DNA of 64,000 bases from Plumapathes pennacea (Eukaryota > Cnidaria > Anthozoa > Antipatharia > Myriopathidae): NCBI GenBank assembly GCA_964036295.1, contig OZ038466.1, positions 9,016,001 through 9,080,000 on the forward strand, given 5' to 3'. The position numbers and the translations under genes were made by a program. The notes under the pieces were generated by a model. The model searched no databases. It had not been told where the DNA came from and saw nothing but the letters and a program-made list of their open reading frames with translations. This document shows, one piece after another, positions 1-13,268 of this stretch. How positions within the stretch are numbered: position 1 is the stretch's first letter; every line of letters starts with the position of its first letter.

Positions 1-3000
1 AAACAGACCAAGGGGGGACCCTTACTAAACAGACCAAGGGGGTACCCTTACTAAACAGACCAAGGGGGTACCCTTACTAAACAAACCAAGGGGGGACCCT
101 TACTAAACAGACCAAGGGGGTACCCTTAGTAAACAGACCAAGGGGGTACCCTTACTAAACAGACCAAGGGGGTACCCTTACTAAACAGACCAAGGGGGGA
201 CCCTTACTAAACAGACCAAGGGGGTACCCTTACTAAACAGACCAAGGGGGGACCCTTACTAAACAGACCAAGGGGGGACCCTTACAAAAAAACCAAGGGG
301 GTACCCTTACTAAACAGACCAAGGGGGTACCCTTACTTAACAGACCAAGGGGGTACCCTTACTAAACAGACCAAGGGGGGACCCTTACTAAACAGACCAA
401 GGGGGGACCCTTACTAAACAGACCAAGGGGGTACTCTTACTAAACAGACCAAGGGGGTACCCTTACTAAACAGACCAAGGGAGTACCCTTACTAAACAGA
501 CCAAAGGGGTACCATAAATAAACAGACCAAGGGGGTACCTATACTAAACAGACCAAGGGGGGACCCTTACTTAAAAAACCAATGGGGTACCCTTACTAAA
601 AATACCAAGGGGGTACCCTTATTAAAAAAACCAAGGGGGTACCCTTACAAAAAATAACTAAGAGGGTACCCTTACTAAACAGACCAAGGGGGTACCTTTA
701 ATAAACAGACCAAGGGGGTACCCTTACTACACAGACCAAGGGGGGACCCTTACTAAACAGACCAAGGGGGGACCATTACTAAACAGACCAAGGGGGTACC
801 CTTACCAAACAGACCAAGGGGGACCCTTACTTAAAAAACCAATGGGGTACCCTTACTTAAAAAACCAAGGGGGTACCCTTACTAAAAAAACCAAGGGGGT
901 ACCCTTGCTAAAAAAACTAAGAGGGTACCCTTACTAAACAGACCAAGGGGGTACCCTTTATAAACAGACCAAGGGGGTACCCTTACTAGACAGACCAAGG
1001 GGGTACCCTTACTAAACAGACCAAGGGGGGACCCTTACTAAACAGACCAAGGGGGGACCCTTACTAAACAGACCAAGGGGGTACCATTACTAAACAGACC
1101 AAGGGGGGAACCTTACTTAAAAAACCAATGGGGTACCCTTACTTAAAAAACCAAGGGGGTACCCTTACTAAAAAAACCAAGGAGGTACCCTTACTAAAAA
1201 AACTAAGGGGGTAGCCTTACTAAACAGACCAAGGGGGTACCCTTACTAAACAGACCAAGGGGGTACCCTTACTAGACAGACCAAGGGGGTACCCTTACTA
1301 AACAGACCAAGGGGGGACCCTTACTAAACAGGCCAAGGGGGTACCCTTACTAAAAAGACCAAGGGGGTACCCTTACTAAACAGACCAATGGGGTACCCTT
1401 ACTAAACAGACCAAGGGGGTACCCTTACTAATCAGACCAAGGGGGGACCCTTACTAAACAGACCAAGGGGGGACCCTTACTAAACAGATCAAGAGGGGGA
1501 ACCTTACAAAACAGACCAAGGGGGGACCCTTACTAAACAGACCAAGGGGGTACCCTTACCAAACAGACCAAGGGGGACCCTTACTTAAAAAACCAATGGG
1601 GTACCCTTACTTAAAAAACCAAGGGGGTACCCTTACTAAAAAAACCAAGGGGGTACCCTTGCTAAAAAAACTAAGAGGGTACCCTTACTAAACAGACCAA
1701 GGGGGTACCCTTTATAAACAGACCAAGGGGGTACCCTTACTAGACAGACCAAGGGGGGACCCTTACTAAACAGACCAAGGGGGGACCCTTACTAAACAGA
1801 CCAAGGGGGTACCCTTACTAAACAGACCAAGGCGGGACCCTTACTAAACAGACCAAGGGGGGACCTTACTAAACAGACCAAGGGGGGACCCTTACTAAAC
1901 AGACCAAGGGGGGACCCTTACTAAACAGACCAAGGGGGTACCCTTACTAAACAGACCAAGGGGGTACCCTTACTAAACACACCAAGGGGGGACCCTTACT
2001 AAACAGACCAAGGGGGTACCCTTACAAAACAGACCAAGGGGGTACCCTTACAAAACAGACCAAGGGGGTACCCTTACTAAACAGACCAAGGGGGGACCCT
2101 TACTAAACAGACCAAGGGGGGACCCTTACTAAACAGACCAAGGGGGTACCCTTACTAAACAGACCAAGGGGGGAACCTTACTTAAAAAACCAATGGGGTA
2201 CCCTTACTTAAAAAACCAAGGGGGTACCCTTACTAAAAAAACCAAGGGGGTACCCTTACTAAAAAAACTAAGGGGGTACCCTTACTAAACAGACCAAGGG
2301 GGTACCCTTACTAAACAGACCAAGGGGGTACCCTTACTAGACAGACCAAGGGGGTACCCTTACTAAACAGACCAAGGGGGGACCCTTACTAAACAGGCCA
2401 AGGGGGTACCCTTACTAAACAGACCAAGGGGGTACCCTTACAAAACACACCAAGGGGATACCCTTACTAAACACACCAAGGGGGTACCCTTACTAAACAA
2501 ACCAAGGGGGGACCCTTACAAAACAGACCAAGGGGGGACCCTTACTAATCAGACCAAGGGGGGAACCTTACTTAAAAAACCAATGGGGTACCCTTACTAA
2601 ACAAACCAAGGGGGACCCTTACAAAACAGACCAAGGGGGGACCCTTACTAAACAGACCAAGGGGGGACCCTTACTTAAAAAACCAATGGGGTACCCTTAC
2701 TTAAAAAACCAAGGGGGTACCCTTACTAAAAAAACCAAGGGGGTACCCTTACTAAAAAAACTAAGAGGGTACCCTTACTAAACAGACCAAGGGGGGACCC
2801 TTACTAAACAGACCAAGGGGGTACCCTTACTAAACAGACCAAGGGGGTACCATTACTAAACAGACCAAGGGGGGACCCTTACTAAACAGACCAAGGGGGT
2901 ACCCTTACTAAACAGACCAAGGCGGGACCCTTACTAAACAGACCAAGGGGGAACCTTACTAAACAGACCAAGGGGGGACCCTTACTAAACAGACCAAGGG

Positions 3001-3955
3001 GGGACCCTTACTAAACAGACCAAGGGGGTACCCTTACTAAACAGACCAAGGGGGTACCCTTACTAAACACACCAAGGGGGGACCCTTACTAAACAGACCA
3101 AGGGGGTACCCTTAGAAAACAGACCAAGGGGGTACCCTTACAAAACAGACCAAGGGGGTACCCTTACTAAACAGACCAAGGGGGGACCCTTACTAAACAG
3201 ACCAAGGGGGTACCCTTACTAAACAGACCAAGGGGGGACCATTACTAAACAGACCAAGGGGGTACCCTTACTAAACAGACCAAGGGGGTACCCTTACTAA
3301 ACAGACCAAGGGGGTACCCTTACTAAACAGACCAAGGGGGGACCCTTACTAAACAGACCAAGGGGGTACCCTTACTAAACAGACCAAGGGGGTACCCTTA
3401 CTAGACAGACCAAGGGGGTACCCTTACTAGACAGACCAAGGGGGTACCCTTACTAAACAGACCAAGGGGGGACCCTTACTAAACAGGCCAAGGGGGTACC
3501 CTTACTAAATAGACCAAGGGGGTACCCTTACTAAACAGACCAAGGGGGTACCCTTACTAAACAGACCAAGGGGGTACCCTTCCTAATCAGACCAAGGGGG
3601 GACCCTTACTAAACAGACCAAGGGGGTACCCTTACTAAACAGACCAAGGGGGTACCCTTACTAATCAGACCAAGGGGGGACCCTTACTAAACAGACCAAG
3701 GGGGGACCTTTACTAAACAGACCAAGGGGGTACCCTTACTAAACAGAGCAAGGGGGTACCCTTACTAAACAGACTAGGGGGGTACGCTTACTAAACAGAC
3801 CAAGGGGGTACCCTTACTAAACAAACCAAGGGGGGACCCTTACAAAACAGACCAAGGGGGGACCCTTACTTAAAAAACCAATGGGGTACCCTTACTTAAA
3901 AAACCAAGGGGGTACCCTTAATAAAAAAACCAAGGGGGTACCCTTACTAAAAACA
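1..3955. repeat. 26-bp satellite array, left block
   Basis: Head-to-tail units of 26 bp run without a break from the window start. The core reads GACCAAGGGGGTACCCTTAC, joined by TAAACA. Two common unit types differ at one base: a T type containing GGTACC (a KpnI site) and a G type containing GGGGGGACCC. A third type carries runs of A (TTAAAAAACCAATGGGG). Rare variants recur at multiples of 26 bp: the CTTACCAAAC variant at 801 recurs at 1555, an offset of 754 bp or 29 units, with neighbouring rare units also shared. This shows higher-order amplification. No gene is credible inside it. The array begins before the window. Confidence 0.98.
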
Positions 3956-5316
3956 TAGCTCCGCAAAGCGTACGTGAAGCTATTTGCTAGTTGATGATAG
4001 TCTATGATAGGTAGTTCGTGTTACAACGGGGCACGAACTATCATCGAATATTATCACCGTTTGATCGGGGTTTTACACTATGTTCTACTATGCCAGCTAC
4101 GTACTATGCATGACCAAACACAAATGCACAAACATGACAGTTTATTATGTGATTATTTTGAGCTGATCGACATAAAAGGAGGAAAGTATAGCTTGCCAAA
4201 ATATTTCAAGTCGTTCTGTAAATTTCCGCGAGGTAAGCCAGACTTTGACTCGTTCTAGTAGTTTCGTATTAACGTAACACACTCCAGCCAAACAAACCTG
4301 TTTCTCGTGCTCTTCGAACGGTGGTGAAATAGATTCACAGTAAAATTTCCTGTCGACTTTTCAGTCGATTTTTCATTAGCGACAAAACCCGCTAGAGACA
4401 ATTTTTGTAAACAAACAACTCAGACAAACCACAGTCGATCTGGTCATGAAATCATGTGTCAACAAACATATCATGCGAGGTAAACCAGATTTTGACTCGT
4501 TATAATAGTTTCGTAACGTAACACACTCCAGCCGAACAAACCTGTTTCTCGTGCTATTCGAACGGTGGTGAAAAGGATTCACAGTAAAATTTCCTGTCGA
4601 TTTTTCATTAGTGACAGAATCCGCTCGAGACAATTTTATAAACAAACAACTCAGACATACCACAGTCGATCTGCATTTGCAATTATGGCATGAAATGATG
4701 TGTTAACAAACATATCAGCGAACGCAAAAAAACTCGGAATAAGCTTTTACCTTTGCCAAAACATATGTCATGGTCACACCATACAGCTGTGTTCCTTCTT
4801 TTGTGAGCGGAGCGTATATTCGCAAATGTGTCCAGAAATGTCGCTCTAAATGTGAATCTGTGTCGCCTGTTTGCCAGATACTACGGATATGTCAACCGGG
4901 GCCTGAAGGGGGAGCAGATTTCCACATGCAACCAAAGAATCGGCAACGCTCACAGCCGCCATTAAATAATGACTTCCACGTGCGAGAGAGCAAATTATAT
5001 TTAGAAAACCCCTCCCCGGAGAGGTAATTTAGCTTCTGACATTCTGTCGCAAAGTTATAACATTAGCACGGAAACCCTTCACTGGAAATCTCACTGTGCA
5101 TTCTTTGTGTTAAGTAGATAATAAAAGGCAAACTTTCTCACAGGACCTGTACCACGGCGGCTTTTATATGGATAACACTTTATGCTCCTCCCCACTCAGT
5201 AGTTTTTGCCCCCTAGAGGGGGAGCATTTTAATGACCTAATGAGATGGGCCGAACGGCGATTCAACTATCGCCCAAACGCCGACATAGAAGCTATTTGCA
5301 TATTGCCAATAGCTTC
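3956..5316. other. Non-satellite island inside the 26-bp satellite
   Basis: About 1.36 kb of ordinary-complexity sequence interrupts the satellite. The 12-bp word GAAGCTATTTGC occurs near both edges (3976-3987 and 5288-5299). At the right edge, GAAGCTATT (5288-5296) faces AATAGCTTC (5308-5316) as a 9-bp inverted repeat with an 11-base spacer. The island holds a tandem duplication at 4228-4716 and only short ORFs (84, 85 and 65 codons, plus a 95-codon reverse ORF across the duplication). None resembles a known protein and none shows convincing splice context. It may be an inserted element or an older unique segment around which the satellite grew. Confidence 0.6.
4228..4716. repeat. Two-copy tandem duplication, unit about 247 bp
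   Basis: The first copy starts with GCGAGG at 4228 and the second at 4475, an offset of 247 bp. Both carry in order GTAA(G/A)CCAGA, TTTGACTCGTT, AACACACTCCAGCC, CCTGTTTCTCGTGCT, TTTCCTGTCGA and CAACTCAGACA. They differ at scattered bases and small indels, including a short extra stretch in each copy, so the duplication is not recent. The second copy is followed by a fragment of a third junction (CAACAAACATATCAGCGAAC). Confidence 0.85.
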
Positions 5317-8300
5317 AAAAACTAAGAGGGTACCCTTACTAAACAGACCAAGGGGGTACCCTTAATAAACAGACCAAGGGGGTACCCTTACTAGACAGAC
5401 CAAGGGGGGACCCTTACTAAACAGACCAAGGGGGGACCCTTACTAAACAGACCAAGGGGGTACCCTTACTAAACAGACCAAGGGGGTACCATTACTAAAC
5501 AGACCAAGGGGGGACCCTTACTAAACAGACCAAGGGGGTACCCTTACTAAACAGACAAAGGGGGGACCCTTACTAAACAGACCAAAGGGGGACCCTTACT
5601 AAACAGACCAAGGGGAGACCCTTACTAAAAAGACCAAGGGGGGACCCTTACTAAACAGACCAAGGGGGTACCCTTACTAAACAGACCAAGGGGGTACCCT
5701 TACAAAACACACCAAGGGGGGACCCTTACTAAACAGACCAAGGGGGTACCCTTAGTAAACAGACCAAGGGGGTACCCTTACTAAACAGACCAAGGGGGTA
5801 CCCTTACTAAACAGACCAAGGGGGTACCATTACTAAACAGACCAAGGGGGGACCCTTACTAAACAGACGAAGGGGGTACCCTTACTAAACAGACCAAGGC
5901 GGGACCCTTACTAAACAGACCAAGGGGGGACCCTTACTAAACAGACCAAGGGGGGACTCTTACTAAACAGACCAAGGGGGGACCCTTACTAAACAGACCA
6001 AGGGGGTACCCTTACTAAACACACCAAGGGGGTACCCTTACTAAACACACCAAGGGGGGACCCTTACTAAACAAACCAAGGGGGTACCCTTAGAAAACAG
6101 ACTAAGGGGGTACCCTTACCAAACAGACCAAGGGGGTACCCTTACTAAACAGACCAAGGGGGGACCCTTACTAAACAGACCAAGGGGGTACCCTTACTAA
6201 ACAGACCAAGGGGGGACCCTTACTAAACAGACCAAGGGGGGACCCTTACTAAACAGACCAAGGGGAGACCCTTACTAAACAGACCAAGGGGGGACCCTTA
6301 CTAAACAGACCAAGGGGGTACCCTTACTAAACAGACCAAGGGGGTACCCTTACAAAACACACCAAGGGGGGACCCTTACTAAACAGACCAAGGGGGTACC
6401 CTTAGTAAACAGACCAAGGGGGTACCCTTACTAAACAGATCAAGGGGGTACCCTTACTAAACAGACCAAGGGGGTACCATTACTAAACAGACCAAGGGGG
6501 GACCCTTACTAAACAGACGAAGGGGGTACCCTTACTAAACAGACCAAGGCGGGACCCTTACTAAACAGACCAAGGGGGGACCCTTACTAAACAGACCAAG
6601 GGGGTACCCTTACTAATCAGACCAAGGGGGGACCCTTACTAAACAGACCAAGGGGGTACCCTTACTAAACAGACCAAGGGGGTACCCTTACTAATCAGAC
6701 CAAGGGGGGACCCTTACTAAACAGACCAAGGGGGGACCTTTACTAAAACAGACCAAGGGGGTACCCTCACTAAACAGACCAAGGGGGTACCCTTACTAAA
6801 CAGACCAAGGGGGTACCCTTACAAAACAAACCAAGGGGGGACCCTTACTTAAAAAACCAATGGGGTACCCTTACTTAAAAAACCAAGGGGGTACCCTTAA
6901 TAAAAAAACCAAGGGGGTACCCTTACTAAAAAAACTAAGAGGGTACCCTTACTAAACAGACCAAGGGGGTACCCTTAATAAACAGACCAAGGGGGTACCC
7001 TCACTAGACAGACCAAGGGGGTACCCTTAATAAAAAGACCAAGGGGGGACCCTTACTAAACAGACCAAGGGGGTACCCTTACTAAACAGACCAAGGGGGT
7101 ACCATTACTAAACAGACCAAGGGGGGCCCCTTACTAAACAGACCAAGGGGGTACCCTTACTAAACAGACCAAGGGGGGACCCTTACAAAACAGACCAAGG
7201 GGGGACCCTTACTAAACAGACCAAGGGGGGACCCTTACTAAACAGACCAAGGGGGGACCCTTACTAAACAGACCAAGGGGGTACCCTTACTAAACAGACC
7301 AAGGGGGTACCCTTACTAAACACACCAAGGGGGGACCCTTACTAAACAGACCAAGGGGGTACCCTTAGAAAACAGACTAAGGGGGTACCCTTACAAAACA
7401 GACCAAGGGGGTACCCTTACTAAACAGACCAAGGGGGGACCCTTACTAAACAGACCAGGGGGGTACCCTTACTAAACAGACCAAGGGGGGACCCTTACTA
7501 AACAGACCAAGGGGGGACCCTTACTAAACAGACCAAGGGGGTACCTTTACTAAACAGACCAAGGGGGGAACCTTACTTTAAAAACCAATGAGGTACCCTT
7601 ACTTAAAAAACCAAGGGGGTACCCTTAATAAAAAAACCAAGGGGGTACCCTTACTAAAAAAATTAAGGGGGTACCCTTACTAAACAGACCAAGGGGGTAC
7701 CCTTACTAAACAGACCAAGGGGGTACCCTTACTAGACAGACCAAGGGGGTACCCTTACTAAAAAGACCAAGGGGGGACCTTTACTAAACAGGCCAAGGGG
7801 GTACCCTTACTAAATAGACCAAGGGGGTACCCTTACTAAACAGACCAAGGAGGTACCCTTACTAAACAGACCAAGGGGGTACCCTTACTAATCAGTCCAA
7901 GGGGGGACCCTTACTAAACAGACCAAGGGGGTACCCTTACTAAACAGATCAAGGGGGTACCCTTACTAATCAGACCAAGGGGGGACCCTTACTAAACAGA
8001 CCAAGGGGGGACCTTTACTAAACAAACCAGGGGGGTACCCTCACTAAACAGACCAAGGGGGTACCCTTACTAAACAGACCAAGGGGGTACCCTTACTAAA
8101 CAAACCAAGGGGGGACCCTTACAAAACAGACCAAGGGGGGACCCTTACGTAAAAAACCAATGGGGTACCCTTACTTAAAAAACCAAGGGGATACCCTTAA
8201 TAAAAAAACCAAGGGGGTACCCTTACTAAAAAAACTAAGAGGGTACCCTTACTAAACAGACCAAGGGGGTACCCTTAATAAACAGACCAAGGGGGTTCCC

Positions 8301-10975
8301 TTACTAGACAGACCAAGGGGGTACCCTTACTAAAAAGACCAAGGGGGGACCCTTACTAAACAGACCAAGGGGGTACCCTTACTAAACAGACCAAGGGGGT
8401 ACCATTACTAAACAGACCAAGGGGGGCCCCTTACTAAACAGACCAAGGGGGTACCCTTACTAAACAGACCAAGGGGGGACCCTTACAAAACAGACCAAGG
8501 GGGGACCCTTACTAAACAGACCAAGGGGGGACCCTTACTAAACAGACCAAGGGGGGACCCTTACTAAACAGACCAAGGGGGGACCCTTACTAAACAGACC
8601 AAGGGGGTACCCTTACTAAACAAACCAAGGGGGGACCCTTACTAAACAGACCAAGGGGGTACCCTTACTAAACAGACCAAGGGGGTACCCTTACTAAACA
8701 GACCAAGGGGGTACCCTTACTAAACAGACCAAGGGGGTACCCTTACTAAACAGACCAAGGGGGTACCATTACTAAACAGACCAAGGGGGGCCCCTTACTA
8801 AACAGACCAAGGGGGTACCCTTACTAAACAGACCAAGGGGGGACCCTTACAAAACAGACCAAGGGGGGACCCTTACTAAACAGACCAAGGGGGGACCCTT
8901 ACTAAACAGACCAAGGGGGGACCCTTACTAAACAGACCAAGGGGGGACCCTTACTAAACAGACCAAGGGGGTACCCTTACTAAACAGACCAAGGGGGGAC
9001 CCTTACTAAACAGACCAAGGGGGTACCCTTACTAAACAGACCAAGGGGGTACCCTTACTAAACAGACCAAGGGGGTACCCTTACTAAACAGACCAAGGGG
9101 GTACCCTTACTAAACAGACCAAGGGGGTACCCTTACTAAACAGACCAAGGGGGTACCCTTGCTAAACAGACCAAGGGGGTACCTTTACAAAACAGGCCAA
9201 GGGGGTACCCTTACTAAACAGACCAAGGGGGGACCCTTACTAAACAGACCAAGGGGGTATCCTTACTAAACAGACCACGGGGGGACCCTTACTAAACAGA
9301 CCAAGGGGGTACCCTAACTAAACAAACCAAGGGGGTACCCTTACTAAATAGACCAAGGGGGTACCCTTACTAAACAGACCAAGGGGGGACCCTTACTAAA
9401 CAGACCAATGGGGGACCCTTACTAAACAGACCAAGGGGGTACCCTTACTAAACAGACCAAGGGTGGACCCTTACTAAACAGACCAAGGGGGTACCCTTAC
9501 TAACCAGACCAAGGGGGGACCCTTACTAAACAGACCAAGGGGGGACCCTTACTAAACAGACCAAGGGGGTACCCTTACTAAACAGACCAAGGGGGTACCC
9601 TTAGTAAACAGACCAAGGGGGTACCCTTACTAAACAGACCAAGGGGGTACCCTTACTAAACAGACCAAGGGGGTACCCTTACTAAACAGACCAAGGGGGT
9701 ACCCTTACTAAACAGACCAAGGGGGTACCCTTACTAAACAGACCAAGGGGGGACCCTTACTAAAGACACCAAGGGGGTACCCTTACTAAACAGACCAAGG
9801 GGGTACCCTTACTAAACAGACCAAGGGGGTACCCTTACTAAACAGACCAAGGGGGTACCCTTATTAAACAGACCAAGGGGGTACCCTTACTAAACAGACC
9901 AAGGGGGTACCCTTACTAAACAGACCAAGGGGGTACCCTTACTAAACAGACCAAGGGGGTACCCTTGCTAAACAGACCAAGGGGGTACCCTTACTAAACA
10001 GACCAAGGGGGTACCCTTACTAAACAGACCAAGGGGGGACCCTTACTAAACAGACTAAGGGGGTATCCTTACTAAACAGACCACGGGGGGACCCTTACTA
10101 AACAGACCAAGGGGGTACCCTAACTAAAGAGACCAAGGGGGTACCCTTACTAAACAGATCAAGGGGGTACCCCTACTAAACAGACCAAGGGGGGACCCTT
10201 ACTAAACAGACCAAGGGGGTACCCCTACTAAACAGACCAAGGGGGGACCCTTACTAAACAGACCAAGGGGGTACCCTTACTAAACAGACCAAGGGGGGAC
10301 CCTTACTAAACAGACCAAGGGGGTACCCTTACTAACCAGACCAAGGGGGGACCCTTACTAAACAGACCAAGGGGGGACCCTTACTAAACAGACCAAGGGG
10401 GTACCCTTACTAAAGAGACCAAGGGGGTACCCTTAGTAAATAGACCAAGGGGGTACCCTTACTAAACAGACCAAGGGGGTACCCTTACTAAACAGACCAA
10501 GGGGGTACCCTTAGTAAACAGATAAAGGGGGACCCTTACTAAACAGACCAAGGGGGTACCCTTACTAAAAAATCCAAGGGGGTACCCTTACTAAAAAAAC
10601 TAAGGGGGTACCCTTACTAAACAGACCAAGGGGGTACCCTTACTAAACAGACCAAGGGGGTACCCTTAATAGACAGACCAAGGGGGTACCCTTAATAGAC
10701 AGACCAAGGGGGGACCCTTACTAAACAGACCAAGGGGGGACCCTTACTAAACAGACCAAGGGGGTACCGTTACTAAACAGACCAAGGGGGTACCCTTACT
10801 AAACAGACCAAGGGGTGACCCTTACTAAACAGACCAAGGGGGTACCCTTACTAAACAGACCAAGGGGGGACCCTTACTAAACAGACCAAGGGGGGACCCT
10901 TACTAAACAGACCAAGGGGGTACCCTTACTAAACAGACCAAGGGGGTACCCTTACTTAAAAAAGCAAGGGGGCAC
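5317..10975. repeat. 26-bp satellite array, right block
   Basis: Same 26-bp unit and orientation as the left block. Landmark variants show several nested higher-order periods. The AGGGGAGACC unit at 5611 recurs at 6261, and the GACGAAGG unit shows the same 650 bp (25 units) offset. The GGGGGGCCCC unit at 7121 recurs at 8421 (1300 bp, 50 units) and again at 8785 (364 bp, 14 units). Near 9.6-10.0 kb the T-type units are the most homogeneous. The array ends at a direct junction with the 11-bp minisatellite. Confidence 0.98.
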
Positions 10976-12385
10976 CCTTACTAAAATCCACTGAAAATCC
11001 TCTGAAAAACCACTGAAAAAACACTGAAAATCCACTGAAAATCCACAGAAAATCCACTGAAAAAGCACTGAAAAAAGCACTGAAAATCCACTGAGATAGC
11101 ACTGAAAACCCACTAAAAATCCACTGAAAAACCACTGAAAATCCACTCAAAATAAAAAAAGCACTGAATATTCACTTAAAATCCACTTAAAATCCTCTGA
11201 AAATCCACTAAAAATTCACTGAAAATCCACTGAAAAACCACTAAAAAACCACTGAAAATCCACTGAAAATTCACTGAAAATCCACTGCAAAACCATTGGA
11301 AAAACCACTGAAAAACCACTGAAAATCCACTAAAAAACCACTGGAAATTCACTGAAAATACACTGAAAAAGTACTGAATATTCACTTAAAATCCCCTGAA
11401 AATCCACTGAAAAGGCACTGAATATTCACTTAAAATCCCCCGAAATTCCACTGAAAAAGCACTGAAAATCCACTGAAAATCCACTGAAAATCCACTGAAA
11501 GTCTACTGAAAATCCGCTGAAAATCCACTGAAAAACTACTGAAAATCAACTGAAAATCCACTGAAAAACCACTTAAAAACTACTGAAAATGCACCGAAAA
11601 TCCACTGAAAAACTACTGAAAAACCAATGAAAAAAGCACTGAAAATCCACTGAAGATCCACTGAAAATCCACTGAAAAACCACTGAAAAACTACTGAAAA
11701 TCCACCGAAAATCCATTGGAAAACTACTGAAAAACAACTGAAAATACACTGAAAAACCACTGAAAAACTACTGAAAACCTATCGAAAATTCATTGAAAAA
11801 CTACTGAAAAACCACTGGAAATTCATTGAAAAACCACTGAAAAACCACTGAAAATCCACTGAAAATCCACTGAAAATCCACTGAAAATCTATTGAAAATC
11901 CGCTGAAAATCCACTGAAAAACTACTGAAAATCAACTGAAAATCCACTGAAAAACCACTTAAAAACTACTGAAAATGCACCGAAAATCCACTGAAAAACT
12001 ACTGAAAAACCAATGAAAAAAGCACTGAAAATCCACTGAAGATCCACTGAAAATCCACTGAAAAACTACTGAAAAACTACTGAAAATCCACCGAAAATCC
12101 ATTGGAAAACAACTGAAAAACAACTGAAAATACACTGAAAAACCACTGAAAAACTACTGAAAACCTATCGAAAATTCATTGAAGAACTACTGAAAAACCA
12201 CTGAAAATTCATTGAAAAACCACTGAAAAACCACTGAAAATCCACTGAAAAACCACTTAAAATCCACCGAAAAACCACTGAAACACTACTGAAAACTCAC
12301 TGAAAATCCAGTGGAAATCCACTGAAAAGCACTGAAAGTCCACTGAAAATCAACTGCAAATCCACTGAAAAACCAACCACTGAAA
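10976..12385. repeat. 11-bp minisatellite with regularly spaced A-tracts
   Basis: The unit is about 11 bp, ACTGAAAATCC with variants such as ACTGAAAAACC. An A4-A6 run therefore falls about once per DNA helical turn for roughly 1.4 kb. A larger block is duplicated: CCGCTGAAAATCCACTGAAA near 11514 recurs near 11898, an offset of about 384 bp, with shared rare units (GCACCGAAAATCC, CCAATGAAAAAAGC, GAAGATCC). The reverse strand yields several open frames of 64-74 codons rich in Phe, Ser, Trp and Gln. They arise because 33 bp (three units) is in frame, and are not genes. Confidence 0.97.
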
Positions 12386-13039
12386 CTCCCCCAAAATACA
12401 TACAATAAAGTTATGACTGATAAAGGAAAGAGGTACATACTGTTAAATGCTACATGGAATAGTTACTGCAGCAACGCAGGCTGTGAAAAACGTTACTGCA
12501 AATGTTTTTTTACTTCAACTTTTTTTCCTTGAATAATTATCTCACACAATGAAAATATTTTAAAACATGTTTGTATATTAAGCGCCCTCCCTCAATTAGG
12601 CACCCACCCTCAATTAAGCGCCCCCTTTGGCCACGAAATTTGAAATAAGCGCCCAGGGCACTCATTTTCAGAGGAAATACGGTAAGTCATTATGGCATTA
12701 AATGTAAATTTTACTAAAACTGCCTCAGGTTCGCTTCTTCTTCAAAGTAAAACAAATACAAATTACTTTGGCTTCTGATTGTTGCAACTGGCTGTGTAAA
12801 GTTTGTTTTGTTTTGTTTTAATTTTACAGTCATTCAAAAACCACTCTAATACCAACAGCCAATAACAGTTCAATCATGTCTTAGAACCTCAATAACATTA
12901 AATTGATGGATTAGATTTTATAGCAGTATGCAGTGAACTCCCTCTAAGCACCACACCCCAAAGACAAAAAGTTAGACTGGTCCCAAGGGTGTCCACCCTG
13001 AGGATGACTGTATCATCAGATGTGAAAAAGTACTTTCCA
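12386..13039. other. Intergenic sequence with remnants of dispersed repeats
   Basis: No coding potential is seen. Around 12580-12685 lies a stretch with repeated AAGCGCCC/AGGCACCC motifs ending AAATACGGTA, in the style of a dispersed repeat (compare TACCGTAAATGCTCTAATAA near 47573). Around 12735-12790 is a segment containing AATTACTTTGGCTTCTGATT, also found near 50010-50035 and, with one change, near 52615-52640. At 12930-13015 is a decayed fragment of the CAGTCAACTCC..GTCC element described at 30344. Confidence 0.5.
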
Positions 13040-13215
13040 AGACCACTGAAAAACTACTGAAAAACCACTGAAAATCCACTGAAAATTCAACGGGAAATCC
13101 ACTGAAAAAGTACTACAAGACCACTGAAAAACTACTGAATTAAAACCACTGAAAATCCATTGAAAATCCACTGAAAATCCACTGAAAAACCACACTGAAA
13201 AACCACACTGAAAAA
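13040..13215. repeat. Small outlying patch of the 11-bp minisatellite
   Basis: Units such as CCACTGAAAAACTACTGAAA and CCACTGAAAATCC repeat here, separated from the main array by about 650 bp of unrelated sequence. This indicates local dispersal of the same minisatellite. Confidence 0.85.
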
Positions 13216-13268
13216 CCAGATGTGACTTTCATGTACAACATTCTTATTAACTGCCTTTATACCTTTAC

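Noticed and set aside
1..3955. CRISPR-like regular repeats
   Set aside because: There are no unique spacers between repeats, units are directly adjacent, and the DNA is eukaryotic.
4004..5365. Short ORFs in the satellite island
   Set aside because: They overlap a tandem duplication or the satellite edge and show no motif or conservation signal between the two duplicate copies.
1..10975. G-quadruplex-forming array
   Set aside because: There is only one G5-G6 run per 26 bp, so loops would be about 20 bases, longer than typical stable quadruplexes.
10952..11760. Four reverse-strand ORFs of 64-74 codons rich in Phe, Trp, Ser and Gln
   Set aside because: They lie wholly in the 11-bp minisatellite (the first two reach slightly into the 26-bp satellite); three units are 33 bp, so frames stay open by periodicity.
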